DNA of 64,000 nucleotides from Elusimicrobia bacterium GWA2_69_24 (GTDB lineage Bacteria; Elusimicrobiota; Elusimicrobia; UBA1565): assembly GCA_001799695.1 (NCBI GenBank), contig MGTY01000095.1:1-64000 (forward strand), given 5' to 3'. The notes beneath the pieces were generated by a model, which searched no databases, had not been told where the DNA came from, and saw only the letters and a program-made list of their open reading frames with translations. Positions 16,817 through 25,963 of the stretch are shown here, piece by piece (within the stretch, counting starts at the first letter, position 1; each line of letters opens with the position of its first letter). The translations under genes and the position numbers were made by a program.

Positions 16817-19800
16817 ATGAAAGCCAACACGATGACCCGGGCAAAACAAGGACTGGCGGCCCTGGTCTCTTTTGCCCTCATCTTCTCGGCGCCGGCTCCC
16901 GCGATCTGGGCGAACGCGGCCGCGCAAAGCGGAGTGGTCACCACGGTCCCGGCCGGTATCGGGTCCATCGGGGTCGCGGGCGTGGCCGGAGTCAACACGG
17001 TCCAGGTCCCCCTCACCACCCTCACCCTCCCCCACCAGGACCTCCTCTCCACCCAGTTCCCGACCGTCAACCTGAAGACCACCCTGCCGGACATCCAGGC
17101 GCAGGCGGACCTGAAGGCCGTGACGGCGGTCCCGCAGACGCTGGCCGCCGCCCCCCAGGGCGTCGCGGTCGAGCGGCACCCGGTCATCGGCATCCTCAAC
17201 GCCCTGCAGAAGTCGGGCGGCGGCGACCTGATCCAGAAGTTCGGCACGGCCTCCTCGCCCGACGACATCGAAGCCATCGCCAAGGCCCTGCCCGAAGGGG
17301 CGGCCAAGGACAACCTGATCGCCTTCGCGAGGATCGCGGCGACCCAGGGCGGCGCCGGCGCGGGCGCGCAGGCTTTCGACGGCGTCGCCGAGGCCAAAAA
17401 CGTGATGCCCGTGGCCGAGGCCGCCCAGGTCCAGGGCGTATGGGGTTCGCTCTCCAAGTCCCGGCTGGTCCCCTCCTCCCTGCGCCGCTATGCCGCGCAG
17501 AAAGCGGAATCCCAACGGCAGAAGGCCGGGCTCATCGACACGGACGCGCTGAAGGTCCCGATCGAGAAGCTGCGCTGGGTACCGAACCCGACCGACCTCC
17601 CGGCCTCTACCAGGGAGATCCAGGGACGGGAGAAGGTCATCGTCGGCCAGCAGACGGCGCTGGAAGCCCTGGACTTCGGCCTCAAGATGCCGGGCCCGGG
17701 CTACAACGTCATCGTCACGGGGCCCGCGGGCTCCGGCCGGGAGACCTCGGTCACCCGCATCCTCGAGAAGATCGCCCCCACCATGGAGACGCCGGCGGAC
17801 ATGGTCTCCGGGACCAACTTCTCCGAGCCGTCCAGCCCCATCATCCTCGAGTTCGAGGCGGGCGAAGGCGCCAAGTTCCGGGCCGCGGCCGGCAAACTGA
17901 TCCAGGGTATGGCGGCGATGCTGCCCCAGGTCCTTAATTCCGGCGAGATAGCCCAGGCCCGCAAGCAGATCGAGGCCCAGGCCAAGGCCGGGATGCAGGC
18001 CAAGCAGGCCGAACTGGACGCCGAAGTGGCCAAGATCACGGTCCGCGGCGAGTTCGGCGTGAAGATCTCCATCCAGCAGACCGGCGAGGACACCATCGGC
18101 ATCGGCGCGGTCATCACGCACGACGGCAATCCGATCCAGCGGGAAGAGCTGGCCAAGATCCTCGAGGGCAAGGGCGTGACCGAGGAAGAGCTTTTCGCCG
18201 AGGTGCAGGCCGCGGCCCAGCCCTTCATGGAGCAGTACGCGCAGATGCTCCAGGAGAACCAGGGCGCCATGGGCGAGGCCCAGGAGAAGATGATGCAGCT
18301 CCAGGGCCAGGTCGTGACCAACCTGGTCAACCAGCTGGCCGCCCCCCTCATCAAGACGGCTTCGGGCAGCAAGGCCGATCCCAAGGTGATGGCCAAGTTC
18401 AAGCAGATGATGGAAGAGCGCCAGGCCGCGTGGGAGGCCGAGGTCGCGGCCACCAAGGTCGGTCCGTTCACCCTCATGATGCAGATCGGGGACAAGGGCG
18501 TGAGCCTGGGCCTCCTCCATGAGGGAGAGCCGGCCGACGCCAAGACCCTGGCCGCGCTGCAGGAGGGTGGCGTGGTGGGCAAGGACGTCTCCTGGAAAGA
18601 CATCATCGCGCAGGCCAAGACGGCGGCCGGCCCGCTGGTCCAGAAGTACCAGGAGATGATGAGCGAGATCCAGGCCGCGTACCAGGAGATCCAGAAGAAG
18701 ACCCCGGCCCTCACCCCCCGCCAGCGGGCGGCCGTGAGCTACGCCAAGGCCCTCATGACGGACCTGGTGCGCAACCACATGATCTTCGTTTCTCCCGAGG
18801 CCCGCGAGGCCGGCATCACCCCGGAGAAGCGCTACAAGATCGGCGTGGTCGTCGACAACTCGCGGACCCAGGGCGCGCCGGTGATCTTCGAGAACAACCC
18901 GACCTTCCAGAACCTCTTCGGCTCCGTGGAGGACGCCGGCGAGATCATGATGTCCCCCAACGGCATGATGGCCAAGAAGCAGAACCCGGGCGGCCCGACG
19001 CTGGTGGGCGGCTCGTACCTGAAGGCCAACGGCGGCTACCTGGTCATCAATCTCAACGACCTCGTCCGCGAGCCCAACGCCTACCCGGCGCTGATGCGGA
19101 TGGTCCGCAGCGGCCGGGCCGAGATCATCGAGGGCGGCGCGATCGGGATGGCGAACGGCGGCACCAGCTACAGCATGCCGGCGAAGGTGAAGGTAGTGCT
19201 GATCGGCTCGCCGATGATGAAGATGATGCTCAGGCACTACGACGAGGAGTTCTCGGGGGTGTTCCGCGCCAGCGCGGAGTTCGCCAGCTCCATGAAGATA
19301 GCGGCGGACAGCGTCGCCGGCTACCTGAGCTTCATGCGCAACATCATCACCCGCTCCACGGGCCTCATCATGGAGATGACCCGGGACGGGATCGCGGAGA
19401 TCCTCGAGTTCGGCTCCACCCTCTCGGGCTCCAACGAGCGCCTGAGCACCCAGTTCGGCTCCGTCGCCTCGCTGATGCGGGAAGCCTCCTTCTACGCGAA
19501 GGAAGCCGGCCGCGACGAGGTGGGCGGGGCCGACGTGCAGAAGGCGATCGCGCAGCGCCTCAACCGCGAGGGCGGCTCGGCGCGGCGCATGCAGGAGCTC
19601 TACACCTCGGGCACCTTCAAGATCGACACCCAGGGCTACAAGGTCGGCCAGATCAACGGCCTGGCGGTCATCGGCGACGAGTTCGGCATCCCGGCGCGCA
19701 TCACGGCGCAGGCGTCGGCCGGGTCCGCGGGCGGCCTGGTCATCTCGGCCGACAAGGTCGCGGGGACGACGGGCGCGTCCTTCAACAAGGCCCTGGCGGT

Positions 19801-20278
19801 CCTGGAAGGGTTCTTCGAGGGGCTCTTCGGGCAGCAGCGGCCCATCAACGCCCGGGTGCGGATATCCTTCGAGCAGAACTACGGCGGCATCGACGGGGAC
19901 TCGGCCACCCAGACGCAGATCTACGCGTCGCTGTCGGCTCTGTCCAACGTGCCGCTGAACCAGGGCATCGCGATCACCGGCTCGGCCGACCAGTTCGGCA
20001 ACGTGCAGGCGATCGGCGGGGTCAACCACAAGATCGGCGGCTACTTCGACGTGGCCAAGGTGAAGGGCCTGGACGGCACCCAGGGCGTCATCATCCCCAA
20101 GGCCAACATCACCGAACTCATGCTCCGGCCCGATATCGTCGAGGCGATCAAGGCGGGGAAGTTCCACATCTGGGCCGTGGAGCACGTCAGCCAGGGCGTC
20201 GAGATCCTGACCCAGCAGCCCTACTCCGAGGTCGTCCGCCAGGCGGCGGCCCGGATGGGGAAGATGGGCGCCAAATAG
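16817..20278 (+). CDS. LonB-like (COG1067/AAA_32-type) Lon-family protease with signal-peptide leader
   Basis: 1153 aa from ATG 16817; 'IVGQQTALEALDFGLKMPGPGYNVIVTGPAGSGRETSV', S16 'FEQNYGGIDGDSATQTQIYASLSALS...GGVNHKIGGYFDVAK'. Confidence 0.85.
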   Translation: MKANTMTRAKQGLAALVSFALIFSAPAPAIWANAAAQSGVVTTVPAGIGSIGVAGVAGVNTVQVPLTTLTLPHQDLLSTQFPTVNLKTTLPDIQAQADLKAVTAVPQTLAAAPQGVAVERHPVIGILNALQKSGGGDLIQKFGTASSPDDIEAIAKALPEGAAKDNLIAFARIAATQGGAGAGAQAFDGVAEAKNVMPVAEAAQVQGVWGSLSKSRLVPSSLRRYAAQKAESQRQKAGLIDTDALKVPIEKLRWVPNPTDLPASTREIQGREKVIVGQQTALEALDFGLKMPGPGYNVIVTGPAGSGRETSVTRILEKIAPTMETPADMVSGTNFSEPSSPIILEFEAGEGAKFRAAAGKLIQGMAAMLPQVLNSGEIAQARKQIEAQAKAGMQAKQAELDAEVAKITVRGEFGVKISIQQTGEDTIGIGAVITHDGNPIQREELAKILEGKGVTEEELFAEVQAAAQPFMEQYAQMLQENQGAMGEAQEKMMQLQGQVVTNLVNQLAAPLIKTASGSKADPKVMAKFKQMMEERQAAWEAEVAATKVGPFTLMMQIGDKGVSLGLLHEGEPADAKTLAALQEGGVVGKDVSWKDIIAQAKTAAGPLVQKYQEMMSEIQAAYQEIQKKTPALTPRQRAAVSYAKALMTDLVRNHMIFVSPEAREAGITPEKRYKIGVVVDNSRTQGAPVIFENNPTFQNLFGSVEDAGEIMMSPNGMMAKKQNPGGPTLVGGSYLKANGGYLVINLNDLVREPNAYPALMRMVRSGRAEIIEGGAIGMANGGTSYSMPAKVKVVLIGSPMMKMMLRHYDEEFSGVFRASAEFASSMKIAADSVAGYLSFMRNIITRSTGLIMEMTRDGIAEILEFGSTLSGSNERLSTQFGSVASLMREASFYAKEAGRDEVGGADVQKAIAQRLNREGGSARRMQELYTSGTFKIDTQGYKVGQINGLAVIGDEFGIPARITAQASAGSAGGLVISADKVAGTTGASFNKALAVLEGFFEGLFGQQRPINARVRISFEQNYGGIDGDSATQTQIYASLSALSNVPLNQGIAITGSADQFGNVQAIGGVNHKIGGYFDVAKVKGLDGTQGVIIPKANITELMLRPDIVEAIKAGKFHIWAVEHVSQGVEILTQQPYSEVVRQAAARMGKMGAK

Positions 20279-20306
20279 GACTTCAGGCCGCGAGGCATCG
20301 ACTCCG

Positions 20307-20405
20307 TCATCCCGGCGAAAGCCGGAGATGTTCCGTCATCCCGGCGAAAGCCGGGATCCAGCAGTTGCTGTTAGACCGTAAACCTGGACCCCGGGTGACT
20401 CCCGA
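20307..20405. repeat. Dispersed palindromic repeats (CCGTCATCCCGGCGAAAGCCGG)
   Basis: Two tandem-like copies plus an inverted partial copy 'cctggaccccgggtgac'. Confidence 0.8.
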
Positions 20406-20492
20406 GGTGACGACTCACGGATCCTTCCTCAGACGTTCAGGGGCACGGGCCTGCCCATCGGCCGCGGAGAACTCCACCGGAGGAACATGCCG

Positions 20493-21470
20493 TTATCCCG
20501 CGGCGGGCTGGAGGGAGTCGCAGACTATCCCGCCGGTGGCCACGCGGATGTCGGCCTTCCAGCGGGACCCCGGGGTGAACGGCGTCCACTTGGCGGCTTC
20601 TTTGAATTCGCAGCGCAGCGCCTGGTCGGACCCGGTGAAGGCCGCCCCGTAGGCTTCTTCCCGGGAGCCCTCCCGCTCGCAGCCCAGGCAGTCCCCGGTG
20701 CGCAGGGAGGGCTCGGGCCAGAACGGCTCCGGACTGCGACCGAGACCCCGGGAAGTCTCCGTACGGGTCTGGACCCAGCCCCTGACCCTGTAGCGGCACC
20801 ACTGGTCGTAGACCGGTTCTTCCCGGTACTTCGTGGTGCAGACCTCTTCCTCGGAATAGGAGCCGTCCCCCAGGTCCTTCTTGCGGGTGGAGCAGGATTC
20901 GCCGTCAGGGACACGGTTGCGGGAACGCTCCTTGCGGCTGCGGGAGACCTCGAAGGCTCCGCCCGGCATCGCGTCGCACCAGGAATCCTTGTCCAGGATG
21001 GCCGACTTCTCAACGCGGATCTCGCGCTTCCAATCCTGCCCGCTCACGGTCAGGACGGCGCTCTTGGTCCAGAACGTCGCGACCAGCCCCCCCACCAAGG
21101 CGACGGCAGCAACGGCAGCCGCCGCCCACAGCCCGGGATGCCGCTTCCTGCCGACAGACGCCACGGGAGCGGCGGCCGGGGCCGGGACCGCGGAGACGGT
21201 CTTCACCGGCGCGGCTCCGTCCAGGGGCGCGCCGCATTGCCCGCAGCATTTAGCCGCCGCGGCGGACGGCGACGCGCAGTGCGGGCACTTCCGGTCCGCC
21301 CCGACGAAAGGGTGGTCCTCCACCGCGATCTTCTCGTCCTCGGGCGGAAAGTAGCGCTTCTCCGCGTTCTGCGGGGCGCCGCAGGAGGGGCAGTGCCGGT
21401 GCGTGAGTCCGAGGAGTTTCTTCACGCCGCAGTATTCGCAGTCCCAAAGCATCTCGTAGCGTTTGGCCAT
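20493..21470 (-). CDS. Zinc-ribbon hypothetical protein with one TM
   Basis: 'WDCEYCGVKKLLGLTHRHCPSCGAPQ', 'RKCPHCAS...KCCGQCGAPL', then TM helix. Confidence 0.75.
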   Translation of the reverse strand: MAKRYEMLWDCEYCGVKKLLGLTHRHCPSCGAPQNAEKRYFPPEDEKIAVEDHPFVGADRKCPHCASPSAAAAKCCGQCGAPLDGAAPVKTVSAVPAPAAAPVASVGRKRHPGLWAAAAVAAVALVGGLVATFWTKSAVLTVSGQDWKREIRVEKSAILDKDSWCDAMPGGAFEVSRSRKERSRNRVPDGESCSTRKKDLGDGSYSEEEVCTTKYREEPVYDQWCRYRVRGWVQTRTETSRGLGRSPEPFWPEPSLRTGDCLGCEREGSREEAYGAAFTGSDQALRCEFKEAAKWTPFTPGSRWKADIRVATGGIVCDSLQPAAG

Positions 21471-21559
21471 GGGAGGCATTCTAACAACTTAGCGGGGAGC
21501 CTTTGGAAACATGAGGTCTTTTCTGCTAAAATCACCTGCCGTCCTCTGGACGGCACCAT

Positions 21560-21631
21560 TCCGGCGTAGCTCAATGGTGGAGCATCCCGCTGTTAACGGG
21601 AGGGTTACTGGTTCGAGTCCAGTCGCCGGAG
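21560..21631 (+). tRNA. tRNA-Asn (anticodon GTT)
   Basis: TCCGGCG...CGCCGGA acceptor, TCCCG-CTGTTAA-CGGGA anticodon arm, ACTGGTTCGAGTCCAGT T-arm. Confidence 0.93.
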
Positions 21632-21634
21632 CTT
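21617..21634 (+). repeat. att-like direct repeat, copy 1 (tRNA-Asn 3' end)
   Basis: GTCCAGTCGCCGGAGCTT, exact copy at 26816-26833. Confidence 0.85.
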
Positions 21635-21655
21635 ATTAGACGCTCGACGAACCAC

Positions 21656-21696
21656 GCCGCTGCCCAGGGACAAACGCCCTTGGGCAGCGGCTTTTT
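21656..21696 (+). terminator. Rho-independent terminator after tRNA-Asn
   Basis: GCCGCTGCCCAGGG...CCCTTGGGCAGCGGC followed by TTTTT. Confidence 0.8.
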
Positions 21697-21702
21697 GCGG
21701 CC

Positions 21703-21731
21703 TTGACATCTCCGAGTTCTCCTGTTAGCCT
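21703..21731 (+). promoter_or_regulatory. Putative sigma-70-type promoter
   Basis: TTGACA - 17 nt - TAGCCT. Confidence 0.5.
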
Positions 21732-21785
21732 TCAATGAGCATCGGTTTCTGCTCTTGCTGTTCGTTGAAGTCACACGCCGAGGGG

Positions 21786-23009
21786 GTGAGTTTGAGCACG
21801 CAGCCGTTTCGTCCTGCTTTTCTTCCCATCCCTCAGCGTCTGGGTCGACGAATCGCAATCGTCTTCCTGCCCCTCCTCTCCGCATTTCCTCTCAGCGCGC
21901 AGGAATCAACTTCGAAACTTGAGAAGTCGCCAACAGCCGGACTCCTCGCGACGTATCCGAAGCGTGTTCCGAAGTACATAGGCGACCGCGTCATGACCGT
22001 CTTCGAGCACCCCAGGCAAGATGGACCAGTGCACCGAGCGGTCGCCGCTGCCATGCGTCACGACGCTCTTGCCTTGGAATTGATGACCACGGATGCGGCG
22101 ATTCTCCACGGCCCCACATTCAGCGCGGTGCTTCAGAGAAGGGAGAGAATTCTGGCTACGGTCGACCAGTTGCTCGCCATCCCGGAGAAAGACATCGATA
22201 TCTGGAGCGTGGCCATGACTCTCGCTCAAGACGCCTACCCCGACTTGGACAAAACCAAGCTGAACCGCGAATTCGAGAGCTTCGTTTCAAGAGCCGGAGC
22301 CTTGGCGAAGGCCCGTGACGATCCCGACTTCCATGTCCGAGCGCTGAACACGTTCATCTACAAAAAGTGGGGGATAGCGTACGACACCTCGGACTACATG
22401 GGCAGGAAGCTCATCAATCGATATCCGCATGGCGTCCTTACGACAAGGAAGGGCTCGTGCGCCAACCTCGCGACGTTCTATATCTCCGTCGCCCAGCGCC
22501 TCGGTTTCCCGGTCTACGCCGTCGCCGCTCCCCAGCACTATTTCGCGCGCTACGTCGACCCCCGTCTTTTTTTCCAGAACATAGAGCCTACCGGCCGCGG
22601 GGGATACAGCCCCGACGCCCAGTACGTCCGGGACATGGAGATATCGCCCCTGGCGATCGAGAAGGGAACCTTCTTGCGCACCATGACGCATCAGGAACTG
22701 GTCGCCGACATGATCGCCGATCACGCAGGACATTACGCAGTGGAGTTGAAGGACTACCCGACCGCCATCGCCATCCTCGACCGGGCCCTCGCACGAGATC
22801 CGAGGGCGGCTGATTACTGGTATTTCATGGGCCAGATTTACAAGTTCTGGGGCTTTCAGGAAGTGATGCGCGAGGTCCGGGAAATCAAGTTCACGCGTGC
22901 TTTCGTCTTCATGCAGAAGGCCTTGCGGATGGGCAAGGGCAAGCCGCTGGAAGAGGGCTACTGGAAAGAGTTGCAGAAGAAGCCGGCCAAGCGAGGTCCT
23001 GGGGTATGA
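21786..23009 (+). CDS. Secreted SirB1/transglutaminase-like protein with TPR-like C-terminus
   Basis: 'GVLTTRKGSCANLATFYISVAQRLGFPVYAVAAPQHYFARY' (Cys/His context); start placed at GTG 21786 because ATG 21735 abuts the putative -10. Confidence 0.65.
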   Translation: MSLSTQPFRPAFLPIPQRLGRRIAIVFLPLLSAFPLSAQESTSKLEKSPTAGLLATYPKRVPKYIGDRVMTVFEHPRQDGPVHRAVAAAMRHDALALELMTTDAAILHGPTFSAVLQRRERILATVDQLLAIPEKDIDIWSVAMTLAQDAYPDLDKTKLNREFESFVSRAGALAKARDDPDFHVRALNTFIYKKWGIAYDTSDYMGRKLINRYPHGVLTTRKGSCANLATFYISVAQRLGFPVYAVAAPQHYFARYVDPRLFFQNIEPTGRGGYSPDAQYVRDMEISPLAIEKGTFLRTMTHQELVADMIADHAGHYAVELKDYPTAIAILDRALARDPRAADYWYFMGQIYKFWGFQEVMREVREIKFTRAFVFMQKALRMGKGKPLEEGYWKELQKKPAKRGPGV

Positions 23010-23596
23010 AAAGCAAATTCTGCGCCTTGATGATGTTGTCGGTCTTGGTTTCGGCACCCGCGGCCTTCGCAAGGTACTACGAACCGCAAACTGCACGGTT
23101 TTTGCAAGAGGATCCTATTGGTTTCTCTGGTGGAGACACGAATTTGTACGCATATGTGCGAAATAATCCCATCAATCGAACGGACTCTTTTGGCTTGTTG
23201 CCGATGGACTCTCCTGGCTGGGACAGGTATTCCGAGGCAATGCGGCAAGCATACCCCAACAGCTGCTTGTCTAGATGCGTCGATGAACACATCCTTGGGA
23301 TCAGCGTGGCAGGTGCAACGGGGATAGGTGCCATTCCCATCAAGAAACCATTTGCTTGGCGAGGGGCTCAGGAATCGACCAACCTCATGCGCGTTTTGCT
23401 GACTATGCCCGCAGGAGACGTTCCGCTCGGCTGCAAGGTCCCTGTACTGAGATCCAGCTATCTGTTTGGTGCCGTCGGGCGGATGAATTCACTTCTTTTC
23501 TACGCGAGCACAGGCTACGAAGTGGGCACCGTCGGGATGTGCACTCAAGCGTGTGCGCGCGGGGACATCCTGTCCCCCTACCATCCCCGACAATGA
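23006..23596 (+). CDS. Minimal RHS-core protein: signal peptide + RHS core motif + short C-terminal domain
   Basis: 196 aa; 'MKSKFCALMMLSVLVSAPAAFA' then 'RYYEPQTARFLQEDPIGFSGGDTNLYAYVRNNPINRTDSFGL'. Confidence 0.8.
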   Translation: MKSKFCALMMLSVLVSAPAAFARYYEPQTARFLQEDPIGFSGGDTNLYAYVRNNPINRTDSFGLLPMDSPGWDRYSEAMRQAYPNSCLSRCVDEHILGISVAGATGIGAIPIKKPFAWRGAQESTNLMRVLLTMPAGDVPLGCKVPVLRSSYLFGAVGRMNSLLFYASTGYEVGTVGMCTQACARGDILSPYHPRQ

Positions 23597-23904
23597 CAAA
23601 CGAATTGAGAACCGAGATTGAAAACGCCATCTACGATGGCCTCGCTGAAATCTGGTGTATTACTAGAGAACACGCGAGACAGCGATTTTCACTGGATTAC
23701 CACCCCACACTGGATAAGGATGTGGACCCTGACGACATAGACATGGTCCTCATACCCGATTTGCATAAAAAATTCCGCATTGAGATTCCAGCCGTTGAGT
23801 GGAGCCGTACGGGGACAATTGGCGAAGCAGTCGAATTGATTGGCCGCTACGTAACGGAGGCTCAAAATCAAGGGGGAAAGACTCGAAACGAAAAGGAGCC
23901 GTAG
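23593..23904 (+). CDS. Small ACP-like-fold protein, candidate partner/immunity protein
   Basis: ~103 aa; ATGA overlap with the RHS stop; 'DIDMVLIPDLHKKFRIEIPAVEWSRTGTIGEAVELIGRYV' resembles the acyl-carrier helix pattern without the DSL Ser. Confidence 0.5.
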   Translation: MTNELRTEIENAIYDGLAEIWCITREHARQRFSLDYHPTLDKDVDPDDIDMVLIPDLHKKFRIEIPAVEWSRTGTIGEAVELIGRYVTEAQNQGGKTRNEKEP

Positions 23905-23970
23905 CCCTGCCATGCGGATGCTGGTGCATGTTGCCGGGACGTTCGAGCACCTCCCCCAATATCACCGATT

Positions 23971-24536
23971 TCATCCATCCGTCACGGCCAGGATTGCGGG
24001 GGCCGATTCGCTGGCCTGGAAGGCCGGAACCTTGGCGTTATAGACCCCGCCGCTACCGGCCATGGCGACCAGTCGCTCAAACTCCTGGATTTGGGACTCC
24101 CAGTCGGGCTTCCCGACCAGACGCCTCAGCCGGTTCTCAGCGATGGGCATGCGGCCCTTGGTGGGCGGCATGGCCATGATGTACTTCTGGATCTCCGGGG
24201 CCAACCGCAGGAGGTTCATGATCTGGGTGACCCGGACCCGGCTCCGGCCGAACTCCCGGGCCAGGGCCGCCTGGGTGAGTTTTTGGGCTCGGCCTCCAGC
24301 CGGGCCTTCCACTTATAGGCCAGCTTCAGGTGGGCCTGGATCAGGGGCGGCTTTGCGCCGTTGCGCCGCCGGAGCGCTTCGGCCTCGGATGTAAACAGAA
24401 GGCGTTTCATGCCTTTTCGGGCCGTGACCACCGTGAATTCGGACTCATCGGTAAGCCACCAGGGTTCACCCTCCTGGATATCGCCCGGAGAATCCGCCCT
24501 TATTTTCTCCGGGCTGGTTTGTAGAGCATCAAGCAA
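23971..24536 (-). pseudogene. ParB-like/HTH protein split by a frameshift
   Basis: ORF 24216-24536 ('...LIQAHLKLAYKWKARLEAEP') continues in the other frame as 23971-24312 ('QKLTQAALAREFGRSRVRVTQIMNLLRLAPEIQKYI'); break near an A5/T5 run at 24280-24284. Confidence 0.6.
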
Positions 24537-24583
24537 CCGGAGCTTCTTGACGCAGAAAGCCCCAGCCTTCGCGCTGGGGCTTT
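24537..24583. repeat. att-like direct repeat, copy 2 with terminator hairpin
   Basis: 47-bp identity with 26825-26871: CCGGAGCTTCTTGACGCAGAAAGCCCCAGCCTTCGCGCTGGGGCTTT. Confidence 0.85.
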
Positions 24584-24622
24584 TGCATGACGTGCCCAGA
24601 ATGGCAAAGTTCCTGGACTCTT

Positions 24623-25825
24623 TTAACGAGATCTCGATTTAGATTTCTTCGCGGGCGTCGGCGCGGGGAAATTGCGGCGAAGAAAGTCGTCGAACTGGGG
24701 CACGGTGAAATCCGTCATGCCGTATGTTGGGCCGAACACCAACCCCTTGTTGATCAGTTGGCCCCGCAGTGGCGCCACAGTCGTCGACTGCCTCCCGATC
24801 CTGGCTGCGATGTCGCCGGTCCGATATGGCCCCCGGCCGAGATGCGCCATCGCGACAACGTAGTTCCTCTCGGCGGCAGTGGTCCTGTCGATCCGGACCC
24901 GAAAGAAGTTCTCATCAAGCTGGGCTATCACCGCGTGGCGGGCCATTTCGATATCCTGCCTCGAGATAATGGCATCCTTGGCGATGTTCCAAACGTGCTT
25001 CCCATACTCCTGGAGAAAGTAAGGGTAGCCTCCCGTGAACTTGAGAATGGCATCGATCGCCCCGCCCTCAAACGTCACACCCTGTTGGCCCGCAGGCAAT
25101 TCGAGAGCGCTTTTTGCCGCAGCCTCATCAAGTCTATCGATCTTTGGGAAGTCGAACAGCCGCTCGGCGTAAGATTTTGCTTCTCCCGCAATACGCGGCA
25201 ATTGCGGCAATCCCGCACCGACAATCCCAACCGGAAGCGATCGCTGACTCACCTGGTGAGTCGCAGCTATCAACGCTTCGAGGCCTTCCCTCTTCAAGAA
25301 CTGGATCTCATCGAAGAAGAATAGTACGCCGGTCTTCTTCTCCTTGGCTGCTTCTCCAATCGCCACGAAGAGGTCGCTCAAGTCGTCATGGAACTGGCCG
25401 GAATCGCCTTTCCCACGCAGCGCCTCGATGTTGAAACCGATTTCGCCGCCCCCCGGAATCTTGATCGAAAACGCTTTGAGCACCCCCGCGGCTTTCCAGG
25501 CCTTGTCTTTGATGCTTTCGACCGGATTCAGTGCAAGGATGGCTCTTCGAGCCAATCGTGCCACCGTAGCCTTGAAATCCATCTCATGAGTGATTTCGGT
25601 GGAGCCGGTGATAAACCTCTGGTTCTCGGCCGTGTCGCGGAATGCCGTCAATAGCACAGTCTTACCCACGCCGCGCAAGCCAGTGAGCATCATGCTCTTG
25701 GTCGGGCGTCCTATTTTCAACCTGCCCACCATGACGCGGAAAGCCTCGATTTCCCCATCTCTTCCGGTCAGTGCCGGAGGTGGAGCTCCAGCGCCTGGTG
25801 CAAAGGGATTCTTTATCGGATCCAT
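24623..25825 (-). CDS. AAA/STAND-type P-loop ATPase
   Basis: 400 aa; 'MMLTGLRGVGKTVLLTAFRD', 'GVLFFFDEIQFLKREGLEALIAATHQ', C-terminal winged-helix-like region. Confidence 0.8.
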   Translation of the reverse strand: MDPIKNPFAPGAGAPPPALTGRDGEIEAFRVMVGRLKIGRPTKSMMLTGLRGVGKTVLLTAFRDTAENQRFITGSTEITHEMDFKATVARLARRAILALNPVESIKDKAWKAAGVLKAFSIKIPGGGEIGFNIEALRGKGDSGQFHDDLSDLFVAIGEAAKEKKTGVLFFFDEIQFLKREGLEALIAATHQVSQRSLPVGIVGAGLPQLPRIAGEAKSYAERLFDFPKIDRLDEAAAKSALELPAGQQGVTFEGGAIDAILKFTGGYPYFLQEYGKHVWNIAKDAIISRQDIEMARHAVIAQLDENFFRVRIDRTTAAERNYVVAMAHLGRGPYRTGDIAARIGRQSTTVAPLRGQLINKGLVFGPTYGMTDFTVPQFDDFLRRNFPAPTPAKKSKSRSR

Positions 25826-25963
25826 GAGGAAGTTATATGAAGTTATATGCGGTTTATCAATATTCGGTATAAGTCAATAAACTTAATACTGGTGTGGTTG
25901 CAGTTGGCCACAACGCGTTCCCGTCATGATGACAGACACTCGAGATTCAGCAAATGTCGGCTT

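Noticed and set aside
16811-20185. 1,124-aa minus-strand ORF opposite the Lon-like gene
   Set aside because: Antisense shadow of a GC-rich CDS; no recognisable motif, and the plus frame has S16 protease and AAA motifs.
21735-21785. ATG 21735 as start of the SirB1-like gene
   Set aside because: It lies 3 nt after the putative -10 box (TTGACA-N17-TAGCCT); GTG 21786, preceded by a G-rich purine tract and giving a clean signal peptide, is more plausible.
24270-24290. Programmed -1 frameshift in the HTH gene
   Set aside because: The zero-frame sequence is ccc|aaa|aac, not a proper X_XXY_YYZ heptamer; pseudogene or sequencing error is simpler.
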